Below, in pieces: positions 8,424 to 17,592 of a stretch of DNA of 64,000 nucleotides. How positions within the stretch are numbered: the first letter of the stretch is position 1; each line of letters starts with the position of its first letter. The DNA is from Mycobacterium lacus. GTDB taxonomy: Bacteria > Actinomycetota > Actinomycetes > Mycobacteriales > Mycobacteriaceae. The stretch spans positions 4,907,952-4,971,951 of the forward strand of contig NZ_AP022581.1 in the NCBI RefSeq assembly GCF_010731535.1, in the 5' to 3' direction. The translations under genes and the position numbers were made by a program. Below the pieces are notes generated by a model. It made no database searches. It was not told where the DNA came from and worked only from the letters and a program-made list of their open reading frames with translations.

Positions 8424-9079
8424 GATCGCGGTTGACCCAGAAGGCCCGCTGGACCATCGCGATCCTGGCGGTGGTGGCGGCCCTGCTGGTGGCGCTGGTC
8501 GCCCAGCTGCGTGATCGCCGCGACACTTTCGGACCGACCGCTAACACCCCGACACCCGCCGCACGCGAACACCGCGATGCCGACACGCCGGCAGCACTGG
8601 CGGGCCCCCGGCGGCGCGCAAACCTGCCACCCTGTCCCGCCGCCGGGGCCGGTCCCGGCCCGGCGGCGTTGCGCGGCGTGGCGGTGGAATGCGCGGCGGA
8701 CGGCTCGGCCGTCGACGTTGCGCACGCATTGTCCGGCCGCCGCGTGGTCATCAATTTATGGGCGTATTGGTGCGCGCCGTGCATGACCGAACTGCCCGCG
8801 TTGGCCGAGTATCAACGGCGGACCGGGCCCGACGTGATGGTGGTGACCGTGCATCAGGACGAGAACGAGACGGCGGCGCTGCTGCGGCTGGCGGACCTTG
8901 GCGTGCGGCTGCCGACCCTGCAAGACGGCCGCCGCCGGGTTGCGGCGGCGCTGGGGGTCCCAAATGTGATGCCCGCGACGGTGGTGTTGCGTCCGGACGG
9001 TAGCGTTGCCCAGACCCTGCCGCGGGCTTTCGGCAGCGCCGACGAGATCGCGGCCGCAGTCGGAAACGACGCGGGATGA
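8420..9079 (+). CDS. Membrane-anchored thioredoxin-like protein (Rv3673c-type)
   Basis: 219 residues from GTG 8420 (GTGA overlap with nth). N-terminal transmembrane segment (ARWTIAILAVVAALLVALVAQL), then a linker and a TlpA/thioredoxin fold with active site WCAPC in INLWAYWCAPCMTELPAL, followed by the cis-Pro region NVMPATVVLR. Expected to work outside the membrane as a thiol-disulfide reductase. Its position directly before the disulfide-containing periplasmic protease MarP (one gene between) suggests redox maintenance of envelope proteins; that link is inference. Confidence 0.92.
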   Translation: MRSRLTQKARWTIAILAVVAALLVALVAQLRDRRDTFGPTANTPTPAAREHRDADTPAALAGPRRRANLPPCPAAGAGPGPAALRGVAVECAADGSAVDVAHALSGRRVVINLWAYWCAPCMTELPALAEYQRRTGPDVMVVTVHQDENETAALLRLADLGVRLPTLQDGRRRVAAALGVPNVMPATVVLRPDGSVAQTLPRAFGSADEIAAAVGNDAG

Positions 9080-9104
9080 GGTGGACACGCGGAGGGAGGC
9101 GCCG

Positions 9105-9878
9105 GTGAGCACTGCGTTTGCGCTGAAGCCTGACGTCGGCCCGTCGTGGCTGCGTCCGCTGGTCGACAACGTCGGTCAGATTCCCGACGCGTACCGGCGT
9201 CGGCTGCCCGCGGACGTGTTGGCGTTGGTGACCGCGGCCAGGGCTGCGTCGTCGCTGGCAACGTTGCGCCGTGACGCGCGCGACGCCGCGGTGCTGGTGC
9301 TGTTCTCGGGTCCCGAGTCCGGGCCGGTCGACGGTGCTCTCCCCGACGATGCCGACCTGTTGTTGACCGTGCGCGCGTCGACATTGCGTCACCACGCGGG
9401 CCAGGCCGCGTTCCCCGGGGGCGCGTCCGATCCCACCGACGACGGGCCGGTTGCCACCGCGCTGCGGGAGGCGCACGAGGAAACCGGGCTCGACATCAGC
9501 AGGCTGCACCCGCTGGCGACGTGCGAGCGGACGTTCATCGCGCCGTCGAGGTTCCATGTCGTCCCTGTGTTGGCCTACTCGCCGGATCCGGGCCCAATTG
9601 CCGTCGTCAACGAGGCCGAAACGGCGATCGTGGCGCGGGTTCCGGTGCGCGCCTTCATCAATCCGGAAAACCGGCTGATGGTGTACCGCCGCCCACACAC
9701 CCGTCGCTTGGCCGGGCCGGCGTTCCTGTTGAACGAGATGCTGGTTTGGGGATTCACTGGCCAGGTGATCTCCGCGATGCTCGACGTCGCCGGCTGGGCC
9801 GAGCCGTGGGACACCGGCGATGTGCGCGAGCTGGACGAGGCGATGACGCTGGTGGGCGACGAGGCTGGCCCCCGATGA
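9105..9878 (+). CDS. CoA-pyrophosphatase-type Nudix hydrolase (Rv3672c-type)
   Basis: 257 residues from GTG 9105, chosen because GGAGGGAGG lies five bases before it; GTG 9081 is an alternative. The Nudix region FPGGASDPTDDGPVATALREAHEETGLDI has the spacing and the preceding LTVRASTLRHHAGQAAFPGG of the NudL/YeaB CoA-diphosphatase group rather than the classical Nudix box. Predicted to hydrolyse CoA or related dinucleotides with Mg or Mn. The TGA overlaps the marP ATG. Confidence 0.9.
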   Translation: MSTAFALKPDVGPSWLRPLVDNVGQIPDAYRRRLPADVLALVTAARAASSLATLRRDARDAAVLVLFSGPESGPVDGALPDDADLLLTVRASTLRHHAGQAAFPGGASDPTDDGPVATALREAHEETGLDISRLHPLATCERTFIAPSRFHVVPVLAYSPDPGPIAVVNEAETAIVARVPVRAFINPENRLMVYRRPHTRRLAGPAFLLNEMLVWGFTGQVISAMLDVAGWAEPWDTGDVRELDEAMTLVGDEAGPR

Positions 9879-11077
9879 ACTCGATGACCCCGTCCCAGTG
9901 GCTGGATATTGCGGTCCTCGCGGTGGCGTTTATCGCCGCCATCTCGGGTTGGCGTTCGGGCGCCCTGGGCTCGATGCTGTCGTTTGGCGGTGTGCTACTC
10001 GGCGCGATCGCCGGTGTGCTGCTGGCACCGCACATCGTCAGCCACATCGCCGCGCCGCGCGCCAAACTGTTCACCGCGCTGTTCCTGATCCTGGCGCTGG
10101 TCGTCGTCGGTGAGGTCGCCGGTGTGGTGCTGGGCCGGGCGGTGCGCAGCGCGATCCGCAACCGGCCGATCCGGTTGATCGACTCGGTGATCGGCGTCGG
10201 CGTGCAGCTGCTGGTGGTGCTGACCGCGGCCTGGCTGTTGGCGACGCCGCTGACCCAGTCGACGGACCAGCCCGAGCTGGCCGCCGCGGTGCGCGGCTCG
10301 CGGGTGCTCGCTCAGGTCAACGAGGTGGCGCCTAGCTGGCTGAAGAACGTGCCCAAGCGGCTGTCGGCGCTGCTGAACACCTCCGGCCTGCCCGCGGTTT
10401 TGGAGCCGTTCAGCCGCACCCCGGTCATTCCGGTGGCCTCACCAGATCCGGCGCTGGCCAACAACCCCGTGGTGGTGTCCGCCGAGCCAAGCGTCGTCAA
10501 GGTGCGCAGCCTGGCGCCCAGTTGCCAGAAAGTGTTGGAGGGTAGCGGGTTTGTGATATCACCCGACCGGGTGATGACGAACGCGCACGTCGTTGCCGGT
10601 TCAAACAGCGTTCAGGTGTACGCCAGCGGCAAGCCCTTTGACGCCATCGTGGTCTCCTACGATCCTTCGGTCGACATCGCTATCCTCGCCGTCCCCGACT
10701 TGCCGCCGCCGCCGCTGGCGTTCGCTGAGACGCCGGCGAAGACCGGGGCCGACGTGGTGGTGCTGGGTTACCCTGGCGGCGGCAATTTCGCGGCAACCCC
10801 GGCCAGGATTCGCGAAGCCATCAAACTCAGCGGCCCCGATATCTACCGGAGCCCACGGCCGGTCACCCGCGACGTCTACACCATCAGAGCCAATGTGGAG
10901 CAAGGTGATTCGGGCGGACCGCTGATCGACCTCAACGGCCAGGTGCTCGGTGTGGTGTTCGGCGCGGCGGTCGACGACGCGGACACCGGCTTCGTGCTGA
11001 CGGCCGACGAGGTGGCCGGCCAACTCGCCAAGATCGGCGACACCCAAGCGGTCGCCACGGGGACCTGCGTCACCTGA
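9875..11077 (+). CDS. marP: Acid-resistance periplasmic serine protease MarP
   Basis: 400 residues: an N-terminal CvpA-like membrane domain of four helices (residues about 10-130), then a chymotrypsin/HtrA-like protease. Catalytic His is in TNAHVV (about 238), Asp in SVDIAIL (about 267), Ser in GDSGGPL (about 346). Cys in LAPSCQKV and in the terminal GTCVT correspond to the regulatory disulfide pair of Mtb Rv3671c, which maintains intrabacterial pH in acid. ATGA overlap with the Nudix gene; the last 8 bases overlap convergently with ephE. Confidence 0.96.
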   Translation: MNSMTPSQWLDIAVLAVAFIAAISGWRSGALGSMLSFGGVLLGAIAGVLLAPHIVSHIAAPRAKLFTALFLILALVVVGEVAGVVLGRAVRSAIRNRPIRLIDSVIGVGVQLLVVLTAAWLLATPLTQSTDQPELAAAVRGSRVLAQVNEVAPSWLKNVPKRLSALLNTSGLPAVLEPFSRTPVIPVASPDPALANNPVVVSAEPSVVKVRSLAPSCQKVLEGSGFVISPDRVMTNAHVVAGSNSVQVYASGKPFDAIVVSYDPSVDIAILAVPDLPPPPLAFAETPAKTGADVVVLGYPGGGNFAATPARIREAIKLSGPDIYRSPRPVTRDVYTIRANVEQGDSGGPLIDLNGQVLGVVFGAAVDDADTGFVLTADEVAGQLAKIGDTQAVATGTCVT

Positions 11078-12029
11078 ATTTGGCTGCGTGCACCTGCTCG
11101 AGAAACCGCATCAGGTGCCGGTTGATTTCGTCGGGCGCCTCTTCGTGGCTGAAATGTCCTGCGCCGGCTACGGATATGTAGCGCCCATGCGGCGCATAGC
11201 GCTGGGTGCGCTGGACCGGGGCGGCGAGCACGTAAGGATCGGCGTCGCCGCGGAGGTGCAGCAGCGGCACACCGAGTTGCTGGGTCATCGATCTCATGAA
11301 CCGGTGGCCTTCGCCGCGCAGCTGACTGCGCACCGCCCAACGCTGGTACTCGAGTGCACAGTGCGCGGCCCCCGGAATCTGGATCGCCTGGCGCAGGTAG
11401 CCGATGGTTGCCGAGAAATCTTCGGAAGCAACCCATTTGGGGCAGGCGCGGGTGCGAATGAGGCGTTCGATCTCGTTCGCGTTATGTCGCGTCAGCAAGC
11501 GCTCGGGCCAGATTGGCAGCTGGTAGCGCAGTAGCGTCGGCAGCAGCGCACGCCCTTGGTCGCGCCGCAGCAGCGTGGAACGTCGCAGCGCGGCCGGATG
11601 CGGCGAGCTGATCAGTGCGATCGCGCGCACCAGCCGTGAATGCAGCAGCGCGGTGGTCCAGCAGGCCAGCCCGCCGTCGGCGTGACCGACCAGCGTCGCC
11701 GACGAGTGGCCGAGCGCCCGGATGAGCCCGGCGGTGTCGCCGGCCAGCGTCCAGCCGTCGTAGCCGCGCGGCGGCTTGTCGCTGCCGCCGTAGCCGCGCA
11801 AGTCGACCGCGACCACTCGCGCCCCGCTCAGCCCGCGCAGCTGATGGCGCCACGACCACCAGAACGAACCGAAACCGTGCAGCAGGATTACCAGTGGACG
11901 CGCCGTCACCGGCGCGTCTTCGCCGTCCGGAGTTGCCTGTACGACATGGAAGCGGATGCCGTTGGCATGCACGTCCAGATGGCGCCATGGCCCGGCGATG
12001 CGGGTCATCGACGGATCTGGCGCCGGCAT
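11070..12029 (-). CDS. ephE: Alpha/beta hydrolase, epoxide hydrolase-like EphE
   Basis: 319 residues of alpha/beta-hydrolase fold: oxyanion segment HGFGSFWWSW at 51-60, DLRGYGGSDKP, nucleophile elbow GHADGG (D118), acid DADPYV, and base GHFSHEE. An Asp nucleophile fits epoxide hydrolases or haloalkane dehalogenases; the assignment follows the Mtb name EphE (Rv3670) and the natural substrate is unknown. It follows the holin-like gene with no spacing (stop 12030-12032, start 12029) and converges on marP. Confidence 0.88.
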   Translation of the reverse strand: MPAPDPSMTRIAGPWRHLDVHANGIRFHVVQATPDGEDAPVTARPLVILLHGFGSFWWSWRHQLRGLSGARVVAVDLRGYGGSDKPPRGYDGWTLAGDTAGLIRALGHSSATLVGHADGGLACWTTALLHSRLVRAIALISSPHPAALRRSTLLRRDQGRALLPTLLRYQLPIWPERLLTRHNANEIERLIRTRACPKWVASEDFSATIGYLRQAIQIPGAAHCALEYQRWAVRSQLRGEGHRFMRSMTQQLGVPLLHLRGDADPYVLAAPVQRTQRYAPHGRYISVAGAGHFSHEEAPDEINRHLMRFLEQVHAAKFR

Positions 12030-12551
12030 CTACCAACCCGAGGGATCGGAGGCCGTCTTGCTGGCGGTCGTGATTGCCTTGCGTCCGTCACCCGCGGTCT
12101 TGTCGTGGCCCGGGGTGAGGGCGGTGCGGGTCTCCCTGACCGATTCGATGGTCTGCCGCGGTCCTCGGATTCGGCGGACCTTGAGGAAGCCCAAGAGCGC
12201 CAGCACCGCGGTGACCACGACCATGATGGCGAACACGATCAGGAACGCGACCCAGCGCCAAAGCCAGCTGTCGAGCAACTCCGCGAGGAAAAAGAAGAAG
12301 AAGAACGTCGAGTAGAACAGCACCACCAGCGCGGCGATGAAGTAGACGCTGCCGGTCAGGCCCTTTTTCACATCGCGGGTGATCTCGGCGCGCGCCAATT
12401 CGACCTCGGCGCGCACCAACGTTGACATCTGAGTTGTCGCGTCTTTGATCAGGTCACCGATCGACGGCTCAGCGGGTGCCGCGTGCGGGTCGGCCAACGG
12501 AATCGTGGTCAGCGTGCTGGGCACACCGTTCGTGCGATCAGGCTTGCTCAC
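12030..12551 (-). CDS. Actinobacterial holin-X-like two-helix membrane protein (Rv3669-type)
   Basis: 173 residues from GTG 12551 (VSKPDRTNGV, as in Mtb). An amphipathic helix (IGDLIKDATTQMSTLVRAEVELARAEITRDVKKG) precedes two long transmembrane helices; the first includes a run of phenylalanines (YSTFFFFFFLAELL). The layout is that of the phage-holin-3-like/holin-X family of actinobacterial housekeeping membrane proteins; there is no phage context. Directly upstream of ephE, probably cotranscribed. Function unknown. Confidence 0.85.
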   Translation of the reverse strand: MSKPDRTNGVPSTLTTIPLADPHAAPAEPSIGDLIKDATTQMSTLVRAEVELARAEITRDVKKGLTGSVYFIAALVVLFYSTFFFFFFLAELLDSWLWRWVAFLIVFAIMVVVTAVLALLGFLKVRRIRGPRQTIESVRETRTALTPGHDKTAGDGRKAITTASKTASDPSGW

Positions 12552-12568
12552 AGACGGTCCTCTCGGTC

Positions 12569-12659
12569 CTGTTGTCGCGACTCTCCCCCGCAGGCGGGGT
12601 ACCCCCACCTCGAGCCGTTGCGCGGCTCGCCTCGTCGCCGAGCCTGCTCTGTTGTCGCG
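12569..12659. repeat. Dispersed GC-rich hairpin element flanked by 11-bp direct repeats
   Basis: The 11-mer CTGTTGTCGCG occurs at 12569-12579 and again at 12649-12659. It brackets a 69-base element made of a GGGGTACCCC-centred hairpin (CCCCGCAGGCGGGGTACCCC region) and an imperfect palindrome (CGAGCCGTTGCGCGGCTCG). The same modules recur at 2438-2676, 48245-48325 and, in part, 42095 and 62733-62964. The direct repeats look like a target-site duplication of a miniature element, or two halves of a larger repeat. It lies in the divergent region between the holin-like gene and the secreted protease. Confidence 0.75.
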
Positions 12660-12836
12660 GCTTATGTTGCCATGCTGTGCGTATGCGTACGAGGTCAGCC
12701 GCCCACCGTGCGTGAACAGGTGATCGACCTAGCAATTGACGGTCGGGGTCATTTGCGCAGCAACCGGTGCGGCGGGCGATCATCTAGACTGGCGGGTCTC
12801 CGATATCCGACCGCTGACGGGGGTATTGCCTTGCAC

Positions 12837-13529
12837 ATGGCGCACCGATGCTTGGGCGCGGCGATCATGGCCGTGCTCCTGGCGTTTGTGGGCATGCCCG
12901 CGCGCACGGCGGCAGCCGATGACAAGGTCGCGCTGGGCGGCGGTGCGCCCATCACCATCGACGGGAACACGATGTGCACCCTGACCACCATCGGCACCGA
13001 CAAGGCTGGCGAGCTGATCGGCTTCACCTCCGCGCACTGCGGGGGCCCGGGTGCGCAGGTCGCCGCGGAGGGCGCCGAAAACAGGGGCGTCCTGGGCACC
13101 ATGGTCGCCGGCAACGACAACCTGGACTACGCGGTGATCAAGTTCGATCCGGCCAAGGTGGCGCCGGTGGCCAGTTTCAACGGCTTTGCGATCAACGGCA
13201 TCGGCCCGGATCCGGCCTTCGGTCAGATCGCCTGCAAGCAGGGCCGCACCACCGGCAACTCCTGCGGCGTCACTTGGGGGCCGGGCCAGAATCCGGGCAC
13301 CATCGTGATGCAGGTCTGCGGGGGACCGGGCGACTCTGGGGCGCCGGTGACCGTGGACAATTTGCTGGTCGGGATGATCCACGGCGCCTTCAGCGACAAT
13401 CTGCCCAGCTGCGTCACCAAATACATACCGCTGCACACCCCGGCGGTGGTGATGTCGTTCAACGCGATCCTGGCCGACATCGACGCCAAGAATCGGCCGG
13501 GTTCGGGGTTCGTCCCGGCGCCGTCCTGA
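12837..13529 (+). CDS. Secreted trypsin-like serine protease (Rv3668c-type)
   Basis: 230 residues from ATG 12837; TTG 12831 is an in-frame alternative. Signal peptide LGAAIMAVLLAFVGMPARTAAA, then a chymotrypsin-fold domain with His in TSAHCGG, Asp in NLDYAVIKF and Ser in GGPGDSGAPV. Six cysteines suggest disulfides in an extracytoplasmic enzyme (S1/alpha-lytic-like). Substrate unknown. It diverges from the holin-like gene and converges on acs with a 7-base gap. Confidence 0.9.
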   Translation: MAHRCLGAAIMAVLLAFVGMPARTAAADDKVALGGGAPITIDGNTMCTLTTIGTDKAGELIGFTSAHCGGPGAQVAAEGAENRGVLGTMVAGNDNLDYAVIKFDPAKVAPVASFNGFAINGIGPDPAFGQIACKQGRTTGNSCGVTWGPGQNPGTIVMQVCGGPGDSGAPVTVDNLLVGMIHGAFSDNLPSCVTKYIPLHTPAVVMSFNAILADIDAKNRPGSGFVPAPS

Positions 13530-13536
13530 GGGTGCT

Positions 13537-15489
13537 CTACTTGGCGGCCCGGATCGCGTCGAACACGCTGGGGTCGAGCAGTGTCGATGTGTCGCCCAGC
13601 TCGCGGTTTTCGGCGATGTCGCGCAGCAGCCTGCGCATGATCTTGCCGCTGCGGGTCTTGGGTAGTTCCGGCACCACATGGACCTCACGCGGGCGGGCGA
13701 TCGGCGAGATCACCCGGGCCACTTCGGCGCGCAACTCCTCGCCGGTCCCGTCGTGCGGTTCGTAGTTGGCGCGTAGCACGACGAACGCGCAGATGGCCTG
13801 GTTGGTGGTCTCGTCGGTAACCCCGACCACGGCAGCCTCGGCCACCCCGGGGTGACCGACCAGCGCCGATTCCACCTCGGCGGTGGAGATCCGGTGCCCG
13901 GACACGTTCATCACGTCGTCGATGCGGCCCAGCACCCAGATCGCGCCGTCGGCATCGACGCGGGCGCCGTCCCCGGCGAAGTAGAACCCTTGCTCGGCGA
14001 ACTTGGACCAGTAGGCGTGCCAATAGCGCGCGGGGTCACCCCAGATGCCGCGCAGCATCGACGGCCACGGCCGGTCCAAGACAAGATAGCCGGTGACGTG
14101 CTTGTCGCCGTTGGTGTCCGGCTCCACCGGATCGCCGTGGTCGTCGACGATCTTGGCCGAGATGCCCGGCAACGGCGTCATCGCCGAACCCGGTTTGGCG
14201 GCAGCGACCCCGGGCAGGGGTGAGATCATCGCCGAGCCGGTCTCGGTTTGCCACCAGGTGTCCACCACCGGAACCCTGCCCGCGCCGATGACGTCGCGAT
14301 ACCAGCGCCAGGCCTCGGGGTTGATCGGTTCGCCGACCGTGCCCAGCAGCCGCAGGCTGGACAGGTCGTGTGCGTCGGGGATCTCCCGGCCCCACTTCAT
14401 GAACGTCCGGATCAGGGTAGGGGCCGTGTAATAGATTGTGACGCCGTATCTTTCGATGATCTGGAAATGCCGGTGTTCATCAGGTGTGTTGGGCGTGCCC
14501 TCGTAGAGCACCTCGGTGATCCCGTTGGACAGCGGGCCGTAGACGCCGTACGTGTGCCCGGTGACCCACCCGATGTCCGCGGTGCACCAGAACACGTCGG
14601 TTTCTGGCTTGACGTCGAAGATGGTGTGCAGGGTGTACGAGCTCTGGGTGAGATAGCCGCCGGTGGTGTGGATGATGCCCTTGGGCTTGCCGGTGGTGCC
14701 CGATGTGTACAGCAGGAACAACGGCTGCTCGGAGTCGAATGACTCCGGGGTGTGATCGGGTGATGCCGGGTCGACGACGTCGGGCCACCACACGTCGCGC
14801 TCATCGTTCCACGGCACGTCCATTCCCGTGCGCCGCACCACCAGAACGCGCTCCACGGGGCTGTCCGGATCGCTGACCGCTTCGTCGGCGGCTTCCTTCA
14901 GCGGGGCCGGCTTGCCGCGGCGGAATTGTCCGTCGCTGGTGATCAGCAGCTTGGCTTGGGCATCGGCGATCCGCGTATGCAGTGCCGTCGCGGTGAAACC
15001 GCCGAATACCACGCTGTGCATGATTCCCAGCCGGGCGCACGCCAGCATCGCGATCACGGCCTCGGGGATCAACGACAAGTAGATGGCCACGCGGTCGCCG
15101 GCCACCAGGCCGAGGTCGGTCAGCGCGTTGGCCGCCTTGCAGACCTGTACGTGCAGATCCGAGTAGGTCAGGGTGCGGCGGTCGTCGGCGGGCTCGCCCT
15201 CCCAGTGGATCGCGACCCGATCGCCGTGGCCGGCCTCGACGTGGCGATCCACGCAGTTGTAGGCGACGTTGAGTTTGCCGCCGACGAACCACTTGGCGAA
15301 CGGGGCCTCCGACCAGTCGAGCACCTCGGTGAACGGGGTCGCCCAGGACAGCCGGTTGGCCTGCTTGGCCCAGAATGCCAGCCGGTCTTCCTCGGCCTCG
15401 CGGTACAGCTCGGCGCGGGCGTTCGCCTGTTCGGCGAAGTGCGCTGGCGGCGGGTACGAGGAGGGGACTTCGGGGGTGGACTCGCTCAC
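13537..15489 (-). CDS. acs: Acetyl-CoA synthetase
   Basis: 650 residues, the usual length. AMP-forming ligase making acetyl-CoA from acetate, ATP and CoA. Motifs: A3 YTSGTTGKPKG, WWQTETG (A5), GDGARVDADG (A7), and C-terminal PKTRSGKIMRR whose Lys is the catalytic and acetylation-regulated residue. In mycobacteria that Lys is modified by a cAMP-dependent acetyltransferase. GTG start. The restriction-modification pair begins 190 bases beyond its start on the opposite strand, where dppA would be expected from the H37Rv order. Confidence 0.97.
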   Translation of the reverse strand: MSESTPEVPSSYPPPAHFAEQANARAELYREAEEDRLAFWAKQANRLSWATPFTEVLDWSEAPFAKWFVGGKLNVAYNCVDRHVEAGHGDRVAIHWEGEPADDRRTLTYSDLHVQVCKAANALTDLGLVAGDRVAIYLSLIPEAVIAMLACARLGIMHSVVFGGFTATALHTRIADAQAKLLITSDGQFRRGKPAPLKEAADEAVSDPDSPVERVLVVRRTGMDVPWNDERDVWWPDVVDPASPDHTPESFDSEQPLFLLYTSGTTGKPKGIIHTTGGYLTQSSYTLHTIFDVKPETDVFWCTADIGWVTGHTYGVYGPLSNGITEVLYEGTPNTPDEHRHFQIIERYGVTIYYTAPTLIRTFMKWGREIPDAHDLSSLRLLGTVGEPINPEAWRWYRDVIGAGRVPVVDTWWQTETGSAMISPLPGVAAAKPGSAMTPLPGISAKIVDDHGDPVEPDTNGDKHVTGYLVLDRPWPSMLRGIWGDPARYWHAYWSKFAEQGFYFAGDGARVDADGAIWVLGRIDDVMNVSGHRISTAEVESALVGHPGVAEAAVVGVTDETTNQAICAFVVLRANYEPHDGTGEELRAEVARVISPIARPREVHVVPELPKTRSGKIMRRLLRDIAENRELGDTSTLLDPSVFDAIRAAK

Positions 15490-15679
15490 GGATGTGAGCC
15501 TATATAGCCAGCGGAGGCGGCGTGTTGCGACGTCGGCTGGGTGCGTCCGGCCGCAACAATCTGTGGCTGTCGGACGTGTCTGCGACGGTTTGTCGGTAAG
15601 CGGGTGTATCTGTCACTTACGGCGCGCTGCTCGGGCGCAGGTGCGTCGGGGCTCACGAGATGCGTATAGGGAGATTGGT

Positions 15680-16765
15680 GTGGCGTTTGAATCAGAATTG
15701 GCAGCCGTCACGCCATATGTTCCGACCTTGTCCGACAGCTTGATCAGAGCCCGGAATTTTCCGCGTCTGCGCTACATGGGGTCGAAGTACCGCTTGCTTC
15801 CGCACTTGGAGCGCGTCTTCGCCCAGATCGGTGGGACAACCGCTGTGGATGGATTCTCGGGCTCGGGTGTCGTGTCCTATCTCCTTAAGGCCCAGGGGTA
15901 TCGGGTCACAGCGAACGATTTCTTGAACTTTCCAGCGACAGTCGCCCGGGCAACGGTCCAAAACAATTCGGTGCGACTCGAAGCGGAGCTGATCGATCAG
16001 ATCTGTGGGCCTCCGGCAGATGACCGCGACTTCATCCAGTCTCAATTTGACGGGCTGTATTTCACGCCGCAGGATCGCCAATTTCTCGACTCGGCGTGGT
16101 CACATATCGATACGCTGCGTGGGCATCGACGAGATTTGGCGATAGCCGCCTTGATCCTGTCAGCCGCCCGCAAGCAACCGCGTGGAGTATTCACCTTCAC
16201 CGACTCCGCCCGCTACGCCGATGGTCGCCGCGACCTTCGGTTGTCTCTACGTGAGCACTTCCGCGAGCGTGCGGCGGAATACAACGCGACCGTGTTCACC
16301 AACGAGCTGCATAGCCGAGCTATCCGCGGAGACGTCTTCGACATTCCGGACACGGAACCCGACCTCGTTTACCTTGATCCGCCCTACGCCCCGCCCAATG
16401 ACGACAACGACTACATCAAGCGGTACCACTTCCTCGAAGGGCTGAGCGTGTACTGGCGCGGACTCACCATCATGCAAGACACCACCACCAAGAAGCTGAA
16501 GAAACAGTTCACCCCATTCGCGTACAAGCGGACGATTGAGGATGCGTTATTACGGACTTTCGAGCACTTCGAGCGCGCGGGGGCGATTGTTTTGTCGTAC
16601 TCCTCGAACGCCATACCCGACGCAGCACGCATTGTGGACCTGCTTGGCAAGGTCAAACCGTCGGTTGAAGTCATCGCGATTGACCATAAGTACAGTTTCG
16701 GAACACACACCGCGGCTGCCCGACGTAATGTCCGTGAGTATCTGTTCGTTGGGCGTGCTGGATGA
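15680..16765 (+). CDS. D12-class (alpha) DNA adenine-N6 methyltransferase
   Basis: 361 residues from GTG 15680, seven bases after a GGGAGA site. N-terminal RYMGSKYRLLPHLERVF, SAM-binding motif I VDGFSGSG at 57-63, long insertion (target recognition), then catalytic DPPY at 233-236. Motif order puts it in the alpha/D12 (Dam-like) group methylating adenine N6; the target sequence cannot be read off. ATGA overlap with the nuclease gene marks a type II restriction-modification unit. Hand counts of two 60-base lines give 58% and 53% GC against 72% for a line inside acs. No equivalent occurs between Rv3667 and Rv3666c in H37Rv. Confidence 0.93.
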   Translation: MAFESELAAVTPYVPTLSDSLIRARNFPRLRYMGSKYRLLPHLERVFAQIGGTTAVDGFSGSGVVSYLLKAQGYRVTANDFLNFPATVARATVQNNSVRLEAELIDQICGPPADDRDFIQSQFDGLYFTPQDRQFLDSAWSHIDTLRGHRRDLAIAALILSAARKQPRGVFTFTDSARYADGRRDLRLSLREHFRERAAEYNATVFTNELHSRAIRGDVFDIPDTEPDLVYLDPPYAPPNDDNDYIKRYHFLEGLSVYWRGLTIMQDTTTKKLKKQFTPFAYKRTIEDALLRTFEHFERAGAIVLSYSSNAIPDAARIVDLLGKVKPSVEVIAIDHKYSFGTHTAAARRNVREYLFVGRAG

Positions 16766-17592
16766 GTGAACCAATCTCATTCGAAGCCTATCTGGACTCG
16801 CTTGGCCGTCTAACCGCACGCGTCGATCCCACTGCTTCTACACCGGAAGCCGAAGATATCCGCCACGCCACGGAGAGCCTGAGTGAAATCAAGCCGATCA
16901 ACGCGTCCACTTTGACGAGATGGGTTCAGGCACATCCGACCTGGACGCTGGTGCTCGGTTTATCGGCAGGATTGTCCCAGGAGAAGTTGAAGAACGAATT
17001 GCGACACGAATTCGGGACGTCGGGCTGGACAAAGTTGGCTCAGGCTAAACCCGGTGAGCTGATTTCGTGGCTTGACGTCGAGTTCGACCTGATCCGGATG
17101 CTAAAAACGCAATTGAAGCGTAAATACGGCTTCGCCGACGTCCTCATCGCCCGTGCAGAAAGACGCGTCACCGCTACACGTGCTGGGATTTCAGGCCGGA
17201 GGGTCGAAGACGAGATCGAGGCGATTGCCAAAGACCTTGGCCTGCCTTACGTCACCCGTGCCCGCTTCACCGGACGCCACGGGCGATCCGCGCCCGGAGA
17301 TCTCCTCATCCCCAACGCGACATCCGCCGACATTGCGGTAGCCGCGAAGGGTTTTGACTCCACCGGCAGCAAGCTCACCGACGCCGTTCGCGAAATCGAG
17401 GAGATGGCCGACGTTCGCCTGCCCACTCAGTTCGTCATGGCTGTGATCGACGGGATCGGTTGGAAATCTCGCCAATCTGATCTTCGTCGCATTCATTTGC
17501 TCTGGACCAACAAGCAGATTGACGGTCTGTACACCCTGAGTTCGACCAGTTTCGCGACGACCTTCAGATGGCGGCCCGTCTGCGCCACTTGA
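16762..17592 (+). CDS. DpnII/MboI-like type II restriction endonuclease, C-terminus frameshifted
   Basis: 276 codons overlapping the methyltransferase by ATGA. Nuclease core GDLLIP (D180), a strand DIAVAAKGF (K196) and GSKL at 202-205, followed by a conserved-looking block ending in VIDGIGWKSRQSDLRRIHLLW. This resembles the DpnII-type D...ExN/K-x-GSKL layout, but the Glu expected two before K196 is Ala194. After codon 259 the frame reads an unlikely basic tail. The +2 frame (17538-17597) reads EFDQFRDDLQMAARLRHLI then stop, the natural-looking end, so a small deletion near 17538 has shifted it. Nuclease activity is doubtful. Confidence 0.82.
   Translation: MSEPISFEAYLDSLGRLTARVDPTASTPEAEDIRHATESLSEIKPINASTLTRWVQAHPTWTLVLGLSAGLSQEKLKNELRHEFGTSGWTKLAQAKPGELISWLDVEFDLIRMLKTQLKRKYGFADVLIARAERRVTATRAGISGRRVEDEIEAIAKDLGLPYVTRARFTGRHGRSAPGDLLIPNATSADIAVAAKGFDSTGSKLTDAVREIEEMADVRLPTQFVMAVIDGIGWKSRQSDLRRIHLLWTNKQIDGLYTLSSTSFATTFRWRPVCAT

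Noticed and set aside
12030..12551. Prophage holin
   Set aside because: The holin-X-like protein is a housekeeping actinobacterial membrane protein; no endolysin, integrase or phage structural genes lie near it.
15269..15679. Methyltransferase starting inside acs on the opposite strand
   Set aside because: The open frame there is a shadow of acs; GTG 15680 has a GGGAGA site and begins the conserved protein.
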